DNA of 64,000 nucleotides, taken from Chondrosia reniformis (Eukaryota > Porifera > Demospongiae > Chondrillida > Chondrillidae). The DNA is taken from NCBI GenBank assembly GCA_947172415.1, contig OX359190.1, forward strand, positions 496,001 through 560,000, in the 5' to 3' direction. The notes under the pieces were generated by a model. That model made no database searches and had not been told where the DNA came from. It saw only the letters and a program-made list of their open reading frames with translations. Below are positions 43,987-59,106 of the stretch, piece after piece (within the stretch, counting starts at the first letter, position 1; every line of letters begins with the position of its first letter). A program made the position numbers and the translations under genes.

Positions 43987-46900
43987 AAATGTATTGTGAG
44001 AGAGAGGGAAAAGATGAACATACATTATAAACTTCAAAAACGTTTTACAAATGTTTCATACATGCCTGTGAATGCTGACTTCACGTATTAGTCTCATATG
44101 TTAGTGATTGATAGAGTTACAGCAATAAATGTACATTAAATTCTTGTATACAAAATTAATGTATGGTGAGAGATAGGGCAAATTTAAAGTTGCATCAAAA
44201 TTTCAAAAACACGTTAGATATACTCCCTAGGTGACTGTCAAAGCTGACACAAAGTCCCAACTTCATATATGTCAATTTGGTAGAGTTACAGCCCTCAATG
44301 TACATTAAATTCTTGTATACAAAATTAATGTATGGTGAGAGATAGGGCAAATTTAAAGTTGCATCAAAATTTAAAAAACACATTGGATATACTCCATAGG
44401 TGACTGTGAAAGCTGACACAAAGTCCCAGCTTCATATAAGTCAATTTGGTAGAGTTACAGCCCTCAATGTACAATAAATTCTTATATACAAAGTTAATGT
44501 ATAGTGAGAGATAAGGCAAATTTTAAGTTTCATCAAAATTTCAAAAACACATTAGATATACTCCCTAGATGACTGTGAATGCTGACACAAAGTTCCAGCT
44601 TCATATAGGTCAATTTGATAGAGTTACAGCCCTCAATGTACAATAAATTCTTGTATACAAAATTAATGTATGGTGAGAGATAGGGCAAATTTTCAGTTGC
44701 ATCAAAATTTCAAAAACACATTGGATATACTCCATAGGTGAATGTGAAAGCTGACATAAAGTCCCAGCTTCATATAAGTCAATTTGGTAGAGTTACATCC
44801 CTCAATGTACATTAAATTCTTGTATACAAAGTTAATGTATGGTGAGAGATAAGGCAAATTTAAAATTTCATCAAAATTTCAAACACACATTGGATATACT
44901 CCATAGGTGACTGTGAATGCTGACACAAAGTCCCAGCTTCATTTATGTCAATTTGATAGAGTTACAGCCCTCAATGTACAATAAATTCTTGTATACAAAT
45001 TATTAATGTATGGTAAGAGATAGGGCAAATTTAAAGTTGCATCAAAATTTAAAAAACACATTGGATATACTCCATAGTTGACTGTGAAAGCTGACATAAA
45101 GTCCCAGCTTCATATAAACCAATTTGGTAGAGTTACAGCCCTCAATGTACATTAAATTCTTGTATACAAAGTTAATGTATGGTGAGAGATAAGGCAAATT
45201 TAAAATTTCATCAAAATTTCAAACACACATTGGATATACTCCATAGGTGACTGTGAATGCTGACACAAAGTCCCAGCTTCATATATGTCAATTTGATAGA
45301 GTTACAGCCCTCAATGTACAATAAATTCTTGTATACAAAATTAATGTATGGTAAGAGATAGGGCAAATTTAAAATTTCATCAAAATTTCAAACACACATT
45401 GGATATACTCCATAGGTGACTGTGAAAGCTGACACAAAGTCCCAGCTTCATATATGTCAATTTGATAGAGTTACAGCCCTCAATGTACAATAAATTCTTG
45501 TATACAAAATTAATGTATGGTGAGAGATAGGCAAATTTTCAGTTGCATCAAAATTTCAAAAACACATTGGATATACTCCATAGGTGAATGTGAAAGCTGA
45601 CATAAAGTCCCAGCTTCATATAAGTCAATTTGGTAGAGTTACAGCCCTCAATATACATTAAATTCTTGTATACAAAGTTAATGTATGGTGAGAGATAAGG
45701 CAAATTTAAAATTTCATCAAAATTTCAAACACACATTGGATATACTCCATAGGTGACTGTGAATGCTGACACAAAGTCCCAGCTTCATATATGTCAATTT
45801 GATAGAGTTACAGCCCTCAATGTACAATAAATTCTTGTATACAAAATTAATGTATGGTAAGAGATAGGGCAAATTTAAAGTTGCATCAAAATTTAAAAAA
45901 CACATTGGATATACTCCATAGGTGACTGTGAAAGCTGACACAAAGTCCCAGCTTCATATAAACCAATTTGGTAGAGTTACATCCTTCAGTTTACATTAAA
46001 TTCTTGTATACAAAATTAATGTATGGTGAGAGATAAGGCAAATTTAAAATTTCATCAAAATTTCAAAAACACATTGGATATACTCCCTAGGTGACTGTGA
46101 AAGCTGACACAAAGTCCCAGCTTCATATAAGTCAATTTGGTAGAGTTACAGCCCTCAATGTACATTAAATTCTTGTATACAAAATTAATGTATGTTGAGA
46201 GATAAGGCAAATTTTAAGTTTCATCAAAATTTCAAAAACACATTAGATATACTCCCTAGGTGACTGTGAAAGCTCACACAATGTCCCAGCTTCATATAAG
46301 TCAATTTGGTAGAGTTACAGCCCTCAATGTACATTAAATTCTTGTATACAAAATCAATGTATGGTGAGAGATAGGGCAAATTTAAAGTTGCATCAAAATT
46401 TAAAAAACACATTGGATATACTCCATAGGTGACTGTGAATGCTGACATAAAATCCCAGCTTCATTTATGTCAATTTGATAGAGTTACAGCCCTCAATGTT
46501 CATTAAATTCTTGTATACAAAATTAATGTATGGTGAGAGATAAGGCAAATTTTTAGTTGCATCAAAATTTCAAAAACGCATTGGATATACTCCATAGGTG
46601 ACTGTGAAAGCTGACACAAAGTCCCAGCTTCATATAAGTCAATTTGGTAGAGTTAGAGCCCTCATTGTACATTAAATTCTTGTATACAAAATTAATGTAT
46701 GGTGAGAGATAAGGCAAATTTAAAATTTCATCAAAATTTCAAAAACACATTGGATATACTCCATAGGTGACTGTGAAAGCTGACACAAAGTCCCAGCTTC
46801 ATATATGTCAATTTGGTAGAGTTACAGCCCTCAATGTACAATAAATTCTTGTATACAATTTTTTTTAAAGTTAATGTATGGTGAGAGATAAGGCAAATTT

Positions 46901-47185
46901 AAAATTTCATCAAAATTTCAAAAACACATTGGATATACTCCATAGGTGACTGTGAAAGCTGACACAAAGTCCCAGCTTCATATATGTCAATTTGGTAGAG
47001 TTACAGCCCTCAATGTACAATAAATTATTGTATACAAATTTTTTTAAAGTTAATGTATGGTGAGAGATATGGCAAATTTTAAGTTGCATCAAAATTTCAA
47101 AAACACATTGGACATACTCCATAGGTGACTGTGAATGCTGACACAAAGTCACAGCTTCATATCTTTCCATTTGATAGAGTTACAG
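43987..47185 (+). repeat. 169-bp satellite array 3 (about 19 monomers)
   Basis: Head-to-tail monomers. The T-run insertion occurs in two successive monomers (about 46857 and 47037) before core 4. A TTCAAACACACATTGG variant occurs several times near 44.9-45.7 kb. Confidence 0.97.
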
Positions 47186-48372
47186 AACTATAATTTTAAG
47201 TACTATTTTGTACTATATAGAGATAATTGCGTAATATTATATATGGCCGACCGTTAGAAGGTGTATGTAACGATAAAATTCGATACTATATCTGAAAATC
47301 TAGAAGACTTTCTAAATTTTATTATACATTGGAAAATGCACTGTGTAGCACTTGATTGTTATTGAAGCACTATCTATCCATATTTAATATATGGATCTGG
47401 TTAAAGTGAAATTTTGTCAATCGACGGCCAACGAAACTGCAAAGAAAAAAAGTTGGACCATACCGAACGCTACCATCCACGACGCTCAGAGGCCGGGATC
47501 GGTGGTAACGCTCTGCCGAGTTGAGCTTTGGGTGTCACTTGCGTGAGAAGAACCAGTTCTTCTCGATATGGCCGACTCATATGAATCCTAAGATATCAGA
47601 TGCCAATCCCACATTACGTGGAACCCCCCCGAAATCCGGATTATTGGTGAGCACGTCTCTATGGCACCAACCGATTAGGAGACAGCTTCAGAGTCTAAGC
47701 GCTACCAACCTCTATGGGAACCGCAACCACCATAGAGATGTGTCCAGGTAGGCCTACTATATAAGGTTTTTCGCTTCTATTTATATGAAGTTTTGTCCAA
47801 AGAAAACGGTTGTGGTTGGGGCTTTTTTTATATATTTCTCGTTATTTCCAGATCGGTGAACTCTTTCAAGCAAGTTTAAAGACATAGGGAGTATTTGTGG
47901 TTCATCTGAAAACTGCGGAAAGCGGAAATTATCCTGTAAGTGTCTTGATGGGCCGAGGAGAACGACTTTTCTGATCCCAATTATTTTCGAGAAATCGTCA
48001 ATTTATTCCACTCTAATTCTAGATCAGTAAATGGTTCCAAGCAATTTTACACACATACGCAGTATTTCCAATACATTTCAAAACTGTGGCAAATGGGTAA
48101 AAGCCTGTATGTGTCTTGGTGGAGGGAGGAGAGCGACTTTTCATGATACAGAAAACTGGATATAGTGCGAGGACCGATATTTATCGCCTTGACGATATTA
48201 ATGTTTATGATCGATATTGCAACTGACCCGGCTGTATGAATTACTCTAAGTCTAATTCCAAACTTACGTTTTAGCGTATATAAATATATTCTAATTTCTA
48301 GATATATGTTAAATAATGTTTTTAAAGGAAACTGTAACTCCAAAAATATTTTAAATTATTCTTTCTAAACGT
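47186..48372 (+). repeat. Core element, copy 4 (1187 bp)
   Basis: It shares GAACTCTTTC with copies 3 and 7 but CTCCAAAAATATTTT with copies 1, 6, 7 and 8. Confidence 0.95.
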
Positions 48373-51300
48373 AAATGTATTGTGAGAGAGAGGGAAAAGA
48401 TGAACATACATTATAAACTTCAAAAACGTTTTACAAATGTTTCATACATGCCTGTGAATGCTGACTTCACGTATTAGTCTCATATGTTAGTGATTGATAG
48501 AGTTACAGCAATAAATGTACATTAAATTCTTGTATACAAAATTAATGTATGGTGAGAGATAGGGCAAATTTAAAGTTGCATCAAAATTTCAAAAACACGT
48601 TAGATATACTCCATTGGTGACTGTGAAAGCTGAAACAAAGTCCCAGCTTCATATATGTCAATTTGGTAGAGTTACAGCCCTCAATGTACAATAAATTCTT
48701 GTATACAAAGTTAATGTATGGTGAGAGATAAGGCAAATTTTAAGTTGCATCAAAATTTAAAAAACACATTGGATATACTCCATAGGTGACTGTGAAAGCT
48801 GACACAAAGTCCCAGCTTCATATAAGTCAATTTGGTAGAGTTACAGCCCTCAATGTACATTAAATTCTTGTATACAAAGTTAATGTATGGTGAGAGATAG
48901 GGCAAATTTAAAGTTGTATCAAAATTTAAAAAACACATTGGATATACTCCATAGGTGACTGTGAAAGCTGACACAAAGTCCCAGCTTCATATAAGTCAAT
49001 TTGGTAGAGTTACAGCCCTCAATGTACATTAAATTCTTGTATACAAAATTAATGTATGGTAAGAGATAGGGCAAATTTAAGGTTGCATCAAAATTTAAAA
49101 AACACATTGGATATACTCCATAGGTGAATGTGAAAGCTGACACAAAGTCCCAGCTTCATATATGTCAATTTGATAGGGTTACAGCCCTCAATGTACAAAA
49201 AATTCTTATATACAAAGTTAATGTATGGTGAGAGATAAGGCAAATTTTAAGTTTCATCAAAATTTCAAAAACACATTAGATATACTCCCTAGGTGACTGG
49301 GAATGCTGACATAAAGTCCCAGCTTCATATATGTCAATTTGGTAGAGTTACAGCCCTCAATGTACAATAAATTCTTGTATACAAATTTAATGTATGGTGA
49401 GAGATAAGGCAAATTTTAAGTTTCATCAAAATTTCAAAAACACATTAGATATACTCCCTAGGTGACTGTGAATGCTGACATAAAGTCCCAGCTTCATATA
49501 TGTCAATTTGGTAGAGTTACAGCCCTCAATGTACAATAAATTCTTGTATACAAAGTTAATGTATGGTGAGAGATAAGGCAAATTTAAAGTTTCATCAAAA
49601 TTTCAAAAACACATTAGATATACACCCTAGGTGACTGTGAATGCTGACATAAAGTCCCAGCTTCATTTATGTCAATTTGATCGAGTTACAGCCCTCAATG
49701 TTCATTAAATTCTTGTATACAAAATTAATGTATAGTGAGATATAAGGCAAATTTTAAGTTTCATCAAAATTTCAAAAACACATTAGATATACTCCCTTGG
49801 TGACTGTGAATGCTGACATAAAGTCCCAGCTTCATATATGTCAATTTGGTTGAGTTACAGCCCTCAATGTACAATAAATTCTTGTATACAAAGTTAATGT
49901 ATGGTGAGAGATAAGGCAAATTTTAAGTTTCATCAAAATTTCAAAAACACATTAGATATACTCCCTAGGTGACTGTGAATTCTGGCATAAAGTCCCAGCT
50001 TCATATAAGTCAATTTGGTAGAGTTACAGCCCTCAATGTACAATAAATTCTTGTATACAAAGTTAATGTATGGTGAGAGATAAGGCAAATTTTAAGTTTC
50101 ATCAAAATTTCAAAAACACATTGGATATACTCCCTAGGTGACTGTGAATGCTGACATAAAGTCCCAGCTTCATATATGTCAATTTGGTAGAGTTACAGCC
50201 CTCAATGTACAATAAATTCTTGTATACAAAGTTAATGTATGGTGAGAGATAAGGCAAATTTTAAGTTTCATCAAAATTTCAAAAACACATTAGATATACT
50301 CCCTAGGTGACTGTGAATGCTGGCATAAAGTCCCAGCTTCATATATGTCAATTTGGTAGAGTTACAGCCCTCAATGTACAATAAATTCTTGTATACAAAG
50401 TTAATGTATGGTGAGAGATAAGGCAAATTTTAAGTTTCATCAAAATTTCAAAAACACATTGGATATACTCCCTAGGTGACTGTGAATGCTGACATAAAGT
50501 CCCAGCTTCATATATGTCAATTTGGTTGAGTTACAGCCCTCAATGTACAATAAATTCTTGTATACAAAGTTAATGTATGGTGAGAGATAAGGCAAATTTT
50601 AAGTTTCATCAAAATTTCAAAAACACGTTAGATATACTCCCTAGGTGACTGTGAATGCTGACATAAAGTCCCAGCTTCATTTATGTCAATTTGATAGAGT
50701 TACAGCCCTCAAAGTTCATTAAATTCTTGTATACAAAATTAATGTATGGTGAGAGATAGGGCAAATTTTCATTTGCATCAAAATTTCAAAAACGCATTGG
50801 ATATACTCCATAGGTGACTGTGAAAGCTGACACAAAGTCCCAGCTTCATATAAGTCAATTTGGTAGAGTTACAGCCCTCAATGAACATTAAATTCTTGTA
50901 TACAAAATTAATGTATGGTGAGAGATAAGGCAAATTTAAAATTTCATCAAAATTTCAAAAACACTTTGGATATACTCCATAGGTGACTGTGAAAGCTGAC
51001 ACAAAGTCCCAGCTTCATATATGTCAATTTGGTAGAGTTACAGCCCTCAATGTACAATAAATTCTTATATACAAAGTTAATGTATGGTGAGAGATAAGGC
51101 AAATTTTAAGTTTCATCAAAATTTCAAAAACACATTAGATATACTCCCTAGGTGACTGTGAATGCTGACACAAAGTTCCAGCTTCATATACGTCAATTTG
51201 ATTGAGTTACAGCCCTCAATGTACAATAAATTCTTGTATACAAAATTAATGTATGGTGAGAGATATGGCAAATTTTCAGTTGCATCAAAATTTCAAAAAC

Positions 51301-53587
51301 ACATTGGATATACTCCATAGGTGAATGTGAAAGCTGACATAAAGTCCCAGCTTCATATAAGTCAATTTGGTAGAGTTACATCCCTCAATGTACATTAAAT
51401 TCTTGTATACAAAATTAATGTATGGTGAGAGATAAGGCAAATTTAAAATTTCATCAAAATTTCAAAAACACATTGGATATACTCCCTAGGTGACTGTGAA
51501 TGCTGACACAAAGTCCCAGCTTCATATATGTCAATTTGATAGAGTTACAGCCCTCAATGTACAATAAATTCTTATATACAAAGTTAATGTATGGTGAGAG
51601 ATAAAGCAAATTTAAAATTTCATCAAAATTTCAAAAACACATTGGATATACTCCATAGGTGAATGTGAAAGCTGACATAAAGTCCCAGCTTCATATAAGT
51701 CAATTTGGTAGAGTTACATCACTCAATGTACATTAAATTCTTGTATACAAAATTAATGTATGGTGAGAGATAAGGCAAATTTAAAATTTCATCAAAATTT
51801 CAAAAACACATTGGATATACTCCCTAGGTGACTGTGAAAGCTGACACAAAGTCCCAGCTTCATATATGTCAATTTGATAGAGTTACAGCCCTCAATGTAC
51901 AATAAATTCTTATATATAAAGTTAATGTATGGTGAGAGATAAGGCAAATTTTAAGTTTCATCAAAATTTCAAAAACACATTAGATATACTCCCTAGGTGA
52001 CTGTGAATGCTGACATAAAGTCCCAGCTTCATATATGTCAATTTGGTAGAGTTACAGCCCTTAATGTACAATAAATTCTTATATACAAAATTAATGTATG
52101 GTGAGAGATAAGGCAAATTTTAAGTTGCATCAAAATTTCAAAAACACATTGGATATACTCCATAGGTGACTGTGAAAGCTGACACAAAGTCCCAGCTTCA
52201 TATAAGTCAATTTGGTAGAGTTACAGCCCTCAATGTACATTAAATTCTTGTATACAAAATTAATGTATGGTGAGAGATAGGGCAAATTTAAAGTTGCATC
52301 AAAATTTAAAAAACACATTGGATATACTCCCTAGGTGACTGTGAAAGCTGACACAAAGTCCCAGCTTCATATAAGTCAATTTGGTAGAGTTACAGCCCTC
52401 AATGTACATTAAATTCTTGTATACAAAATTAATGTATGGTAAGAGATAGGGCAAATTTAAAGTTGAATCAAAATTTACAAAACACATTGGATATACTCCA
52501 TAGGTGACTGTGAAAGCTGACACAAAGTCCCAGCTTCATATATGTCAATTTGATAGAGTTACAGCCCTCAATGTACAATAAATTCTTATATACAAAGTTA
52601 ATGTATGGTGAGAGATAAGGCAAATTTTAAGTTTCATCAAAATTTCAAAAACACATTAGATATACTCCCTAGGTGACTGTGAATGCTGACACAAAGTCCC
52701 AGCTTCATATATGTCAATTTGATAGAGTTACAGCCCTCAATGTACAATAAATTCTTGTATACAAAATTAATGTATGGTGAGAGATAGGGCAAATTTTCAG
52801 TTGCATTAAATTTTCAAAAACACATTGGATATACTCCATAGGTGAATGTGAAAGCTGACACAAAGTCCCAGCTTCATATAAGTCAATTTGGTAGAGTTAC
52901 ATCCCTCAATGTAAATTAAATTCTTGTATACAAAATTAATGTATGGTGAGAGATAAGGCAAATTTAAAATTTCATCAAAATTTCAAAAACACATTGGATA
53001 TACTCCCTAGGTGACTGTGAAAGCTGACACAAAGTCCCAGCTTCATATAAGTCAATTTGGTAGAGTGACAGCCCTCAATGTACATTAAATTCTTGTATAC
53101 AAAATTAATGTATGGTGAGAGATAGGCAAATTTAAAGTTTCATCAAAATTTCAAAAACACATTAGATATACTCCCTAGGTGACTGTGAAAGCTGACACAA
53201 TGTCCCAGCTTCATATAAGTCAATTTGGTAGAGTTACAGCCCTCAATGTACATTAAATTCTTGTATACAAAATTAATGTATGGTGAGAGATAGGGCAAAT
53301 TTAAAGTTGCATCAAAATTTAAAAAACACATTGGATATACTCCATAGGTGACTGTGAAAGCTGACACAAAGTCCCAGCTTCATATATGTCAATTTGGTAG
53401 AGTTACAGCCCTCAATGTACAATAAATTATTGTATACAATTTTTTTTAAAGTTAATGTATGGTGAGAGATATGGCAAATTTTAAGTTGCATCAAAATTTC
53501 AAAAACACATTGGACATACTTCATAGGTGACTGTGAATGCTGACACAAAGTCACAGCTTCATATCTTTCCATTTGATAGAGTTACAG
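48373..53587 (+). repeat. 169-bp satellite array 4 (about 31 monomers)
   Basis: Head-to-tail monomers with a T-run monomer at about 53438-53450 before core 5. 49.2-50.7 kb is dominated by the AGATATACTCCCTAGG class. Confidence 0.97.
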
Positions 53588-54774
53588 AACTATAATTTTA
53601 AGTACTATTTTGTACTATATAGAGATAATTGCGTAATATTATATATGGCCGACCGTTAGAAGGTGTATGTAACGATAAAATTCGATACTATATCTGAAAA
53701 TCTAGAAGACTTTCTAAATTTTATTATACATTGGAAAATGCACTGTGTAGCACTTGATTGTTATTGAAGCACTATCTATCCATATTTAATATATGGATCT
53801 GGTTAAAGTGAAATTTTGTCAATCGACGGCCAACGAAACTGCAAAGAAAAAAAGTTGGACCATACCGAACGCTACCATCCACGACGCTCAGAGGCCGGGA
53901 TCGGTGGTAACGCTCTGCCGAGTTGAGCTTTGGGTGTCACTTGCGTGAGAAGAACCAGTTCTTCTCGATATGGCCGACTCATATGAATCCTAAGATATCA
54001 GATGCCAATCCCACATTACGTGGAACCCCCCCGAAATCCGGATTATTGGTGAGCACGTCTCTATGGCACCAACCGATTAGGAGACAGCTTCAGAGTCTAA
54101 GCGCTACCAACCTCTATGGGAACCGCAACCACCATAGAGATGTGTCCAGGTAGGCCTACTATATAAGGTTTTTCGCTTCTATTTATATGAAGTTTTGTCC
54201 AAAGAAAACGGTTGTGGTTGGGGCTTTTTTTATATATTTCTCGTTATTTCCAGATCGGTGAACTGTTTCAAGCAAGTTTAAAGACATAGGGAGTATTTGT
54301 GGTTCATCTGAAAACTGCGGAAAGTAGAAATTATCCTGTAAGTGTCTTGATGGGCCGAGGAGAACGACTTTTCTGATCCCAATTATTTTCGAGAAATCGT
54401 CAATTTATTCCACTCTAATTCTAGATCAGTAAATGGTTCCAAGCAATTTTACACACATACGCAGTATTTCCAATACATTTCAAAACTGTGGCAAATGGGT
54501 AAAAGCCTGTATGTGTCTTGGTGGAGGGAGGAGAGCGACTTTTCATGATACAGAAAACTGGATATAGTGCGAGGACCGATATTTATCGCCTTGACGATAT
54601 TAATGTTTATGATCGATATTGCAACTGACCCGGCTGTATGAATTACTCTAAGTCTAATTCCAAACTTACGTTTTAGCGTATATAAATATATTCTAATTTC
54701 TAGATATATGTTAAATAATGTTTTTAAAGGAAACTGTAACTTCAAAAATATATTAAATTATTCTTTCTAAACGT
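53588..54774 (+). repeat. Core element, copy 5 (1187 bp)
   Basis: It has GGAAAGTAGAAATT for GGAAAGCGGAAATT and shares ACTTCAAAAATATAT with copy 3. Confidence 0.95.
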
Positions 54775-56322
54775 AAATGTATTGTGAGAGAGAGGGAAAA
54801 GATGAACATACATTATAAACTTCAAAAACGTTTTACAAATGTTTCATACATGCCTGTGAATGCTGACTTCAGGTATTAGTCTCATATGTTAGTGATTGAT
54901 AGAGTTAAAGCAATAAATGTACATTAAATTCTTGTATACAAAATTAATGTATGGTGAGAGATAGGGCAAATTTAAAGTTGCATCAAAATTTCAAAAACAC
55001 GTTAGATATACTCCCTAGGTGACTGTCAAAGATGACACAAAGTCCCAACTTCATATATGTCAATTTGGTAGAGTTACAGCCCTCAATGTACATTAAATTC
55101 TTGTATACAAAATTAATGTATGGTGAGAGATAGGGCAAATTTAAAGTTGCATCAAAATTTAAAAAACACATTGGATATACTCCATAGGTGACTGTAAAAC
55201 CTGACACAAAGTCCCAGCTTCATATAAGTCAATTTGGTAGAGTTACAGCCCTCAATGTACATTAAATTCTTGTATACAAAATTAATGTATGGTAAGAGAT
55301 AGGGCAAATTTAAAGTTGCATCAAAATTTAAAAAACACATTGGATATACTCCATAGGTGACTGTGAAAGCTGACACAAAGTCCCAGCTTCATATATGTCA
55401 ATTTGGTAGAGTTACAGCCCTCAATGTACAATAAATTCTTATATACAAAGTTAATGTATGGTGAGAGATAGGCAAATTTTAAGTTTCATCAAAATTTCAA
55501 AAACACATTAGATATACTCCCTAGGTGACTGTGAATGCTGACACAAAGTTCCAGCTTCATATAGGTCAATTTGATAGAGTTACAGCCCTCAATGTACAAT
55601 AAATTCTTGTATACAGTCAATTTGGTAGAGTTACAGCCCTCAATGTACATTAAATTCTTGTATACAAAATCAATGTATGGTGAGAGATAGGGCAAATTTA
55701 AAGTTGCATCAAAATTTAAAAAACACATTGGATATACTCCATAGGTGACTGTGAATGCTGACATAAAATCCCAGCTTCATTTATGTCAATTTGATAGAGT
55801 TACAGCCCTCAATGTTCATTAAATTCTTGTATACAAAATTAATGTATGGTGAGAGATAAGGCAAATTTTTAGTTGCATCAAAATTTCAAAAACGCATTGG
55901 ATATACTCCATAGGTGACTGTGAAAGCTGACACAAAGTCCCAGCTTCATATAAGTCAATTTGGTAGAGTTAAAGCCCTCATTGTACATTAAATTCTTGTA
56001 TACAAAATTAATGTATGGTGAGAGATAAGGCAAATTTAAAATTTCATCAAAATTTCAAAAACACATTGGATATACTCCATAGGTGACTGTGAAAGCTGAC
56101 ACAAAGTCCCAGCTTCATATATGTCAATTTGGTAGAGTTACAGCCCTCAATGTACAATAAATTCTTGTATACAATTTTTTTTAAAGTTAATGTATGGTGA
56201 GAGATATGGCAAATTTTAAGTTGCATCAAAATTTCAAAAACACATTGGACATACTCCATAGGTGACTGTGAATGCTGACACAAAGTCACAGCTTCATATC
56301 TTTCCATTTGATAGAGTTACAG
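54775..56322 (+). repeat. 169-bp satellite array 5 (about 9 monomers, one deletion junction)
   Basis: At about 55616 GTATACA is joined directly to GTCAATTTGG, deleting part of a monomer. A T-run monomer precedes core 6. Confidence 0.95.
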
Positions 56323-57516
56323 AACTATAATTTTAAGTACTATTTTGTACTATATAGAGATAATTGCGTAATATTATATATGGCCGACCGTTAGAAGGTG
56401 TATGTAACGATAAAATAAATTCGATACTATATCTGAAAATCTAGAAGACTTTCTAAATTTTATTATACATTGGAAAATGCACTGTGTAGCACTTGATTGT
56501 TATTGAAGCACTATCTATCCATATTTAATATATGGATCTGGTTAAAGTGAAATTTTGTCAATCGACGGCCAACGAAACTGCAAAGAAAAAAAGTTGGACC
56601 ATACCGAACGCTACCATCCACGACGCTCAGAGGCCGGGATCGGTGGTAACGCTCTGCCGAGTTGAGCTTTGGGTGTCACTTGCGTGAGAAGAACCAGTTC
56701 TTCTCGATATGGCCGACTCATATGAATCCTAAGATATCAGATGCCAATCCCACATTACGTGGAACCCCCCCGAAATCCGGATTATTGGTGAGCACGTCTC
56801 TATGGCACCAACCGATTAGGAGACAGCTTCAGAGTCTAAGCGCTACTACCAACCTCTATGGGAACCGCAACCACCATAGAGATGTGTCCAGGTAGGCCTA
56901 CTATATAAGGTTTTTCGCTTCTATTTATATGAAGTTTTGTCCAAAGAAAACGGTTGTGGTTGGGGCTTTTTTTATATATTTCTCGTTATTTCCAGATCGG
57001 TGAACTGTTTCAAGCAAGTTTAAAGACATAGGGAGTATTTGTGGTTCATCTGAAAACTGCGGAAAGCGGAAATTATCCTGTAAGTGTCTTGATGGGCCGA
57101 GGAGAACGACTTTTCTGATCCCTATTATTTTCGAGAAATCGTCAATTTATTCCACTCTAATTCTAGATCAGTAAATGGTTCCAAGCAATTTTACACACAT
57201 ACGCAGTATTTCCAATACATTTCAAAACTGTGGCAAATGGGTAAAAGCCAATATGAGTCTTGGTGGAGGGAGGAGAGCGACTTTTCATGATACAGAAAAC
57301 TGGATATAGTGCGAGGACCGATATTTATCGCCTTGACGATATTAATGTTTATGATCGATATTGCAACTGACCCGGCTGTATGAATTACTCTAAGTCTAAT
57401 TCCAAACTTACGTTTTAGCGTATATAAATATATTCTAATTTCTAGATATATGTTAAATAATGTTTTTAAAGGAAACTGTAACTCCAAAAATATTTTAAAT
57501 TATTCTTTCTAAACGT
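56323..57516 (+). repeat. Core element, copy 6 (1194 bp)
   Basis: It has the 4-nt AAAT insertion (GATAAAATAAATTCG) shared with copies 7 and 8, plus a private 3-nt duplication (CGCTACTACC). Confidence 0.95.
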
Positions 57517-59106
57517 AAATGTATTGTGAGAGAGAGGGAAAAGATGAACATACATTATAAACTTAAAAACGTTTTACAAATGTTTCATACATGCCTGTGA
57601 ATGCTGACTTCACGTATTAGTCTCATATGTTAGTAATTGATAGAGTTACAGCAATAAATGTACATTAAATTCCATAGGTGACTGTGAAAGCTGACACAAA
57701 GTCCCAGCTTCATATAAGTCAATTTGATAGAGTTACAGCCCTCAATGTACATTAAATTCTTGTATACTAAATTAATGTATGGTGAGAGATAGGGCAAATT
57801 TAAAGTTGCATCAAAATTTAAAAAACACATTGGATATACTCCATAGGTGACTGTGAAAGCTGACACAAAGTCCCAGCTTCATATATGTCAATTTGTTAGG
57901 GTTACAGCCCTCAATGTACAATAAATTCTTATATATTAAGTTAATGTATGGTGAGAGATAAGGCAAATTTTAAGTTTCATCAAAATTTCAAAAACACATT
58001 AGATATACTCCCTTTGTGACTCTGAATGCTGACATAAAGTCCCAGCTTCATATATGTCAATTTGGTAGAGTTACAGCCCTCAATGTACAATAAATTCTTG
58101 TATACAAAGTTAATGTATGGTGAGATATAAGGCAAATTTTAAGTTTCATCAAAATTTCAAAAACACATTAGATATACTCCCTAGGTGACTGTGAATGCTG
58201 ACATAAAGTCCCAGCTTCATATATGTCAATTTGGTAGAGTTACAGCCCTCAATGTACAATAAATTCTTGTATACAAAGTTAATGTATGGTGAGAAATAAG
58301 GCAAATTTTATAATTAAGTTTCATCAAAATTTCAAAAACACATTAGATATACTCCATAGGTGACTGTGAATGCTGGCATAAAGTCCCAGCTTCATATATG
58401 TCAATTTGGTAGAGTTACAGCCCTCAATGTACAATAAATTCTTGTATACAAAGTTAATGTATGGTGAGAGATAAGGCAAATTTTAAGTTTCATCAAAATT
58501 TCAAAAACACGTTAGATATACTCCATAGGTGACTGTGAATGCTGACATAAAGTCCCAGCTTCATTTATGTCAATTTGATAGAGTTACAGCCCTCAATGTT
58601 CATTAAATTCTTGTATACAAAATTAATGTATGGTGAGCGATAGGGCAAATTTTCAGTTGCATCAAAATTTCAAAAACACATTGGATATACTCCATAGGTG
58701 ACTGTGAAAGCTGACACAAAGTCCCAGCTTCATATAAGTCAATTTGGTAGAGTTACAGCCCTCAATGTACATTAAATTCTTGTATACAAAATTAATGTAT
58801 GGTGAGAGATAAGGCAAATTTAAAATTTCATCAAAATTTCAAAAACACATTGGATATACTCCATAGGTGACTGTGAAAGCTGACACAAAGTCCCAGCTTC
58901 ATATATGTCAATTTGGTAGAGTTACAGCCCTCAATGTACAATAAATTCTTGTATACAAATTTTTTTAAAGTTAATGTATGGTGAGAGATATGGCAAATTT
59001 TAAGTTGCATCAAAATTTCAAAAACACATTGGACATACTCCATAGGTGACTGTGAATGCTGACACAAAGTCACAGCTTCATATCTTTCCATTTGATAGAG
59101 TTACAG
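57517..59106 (+). repeat. 169-bp satellite array 6 (about 9.4 monomers, one deletion junction)
   Basis: At about 57671 ACATTAAATTC joins CATAGGTGAC, removing most of a monomer. A T-run monomer occurs at about 58957 before core 7. Confidence 0.95.
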
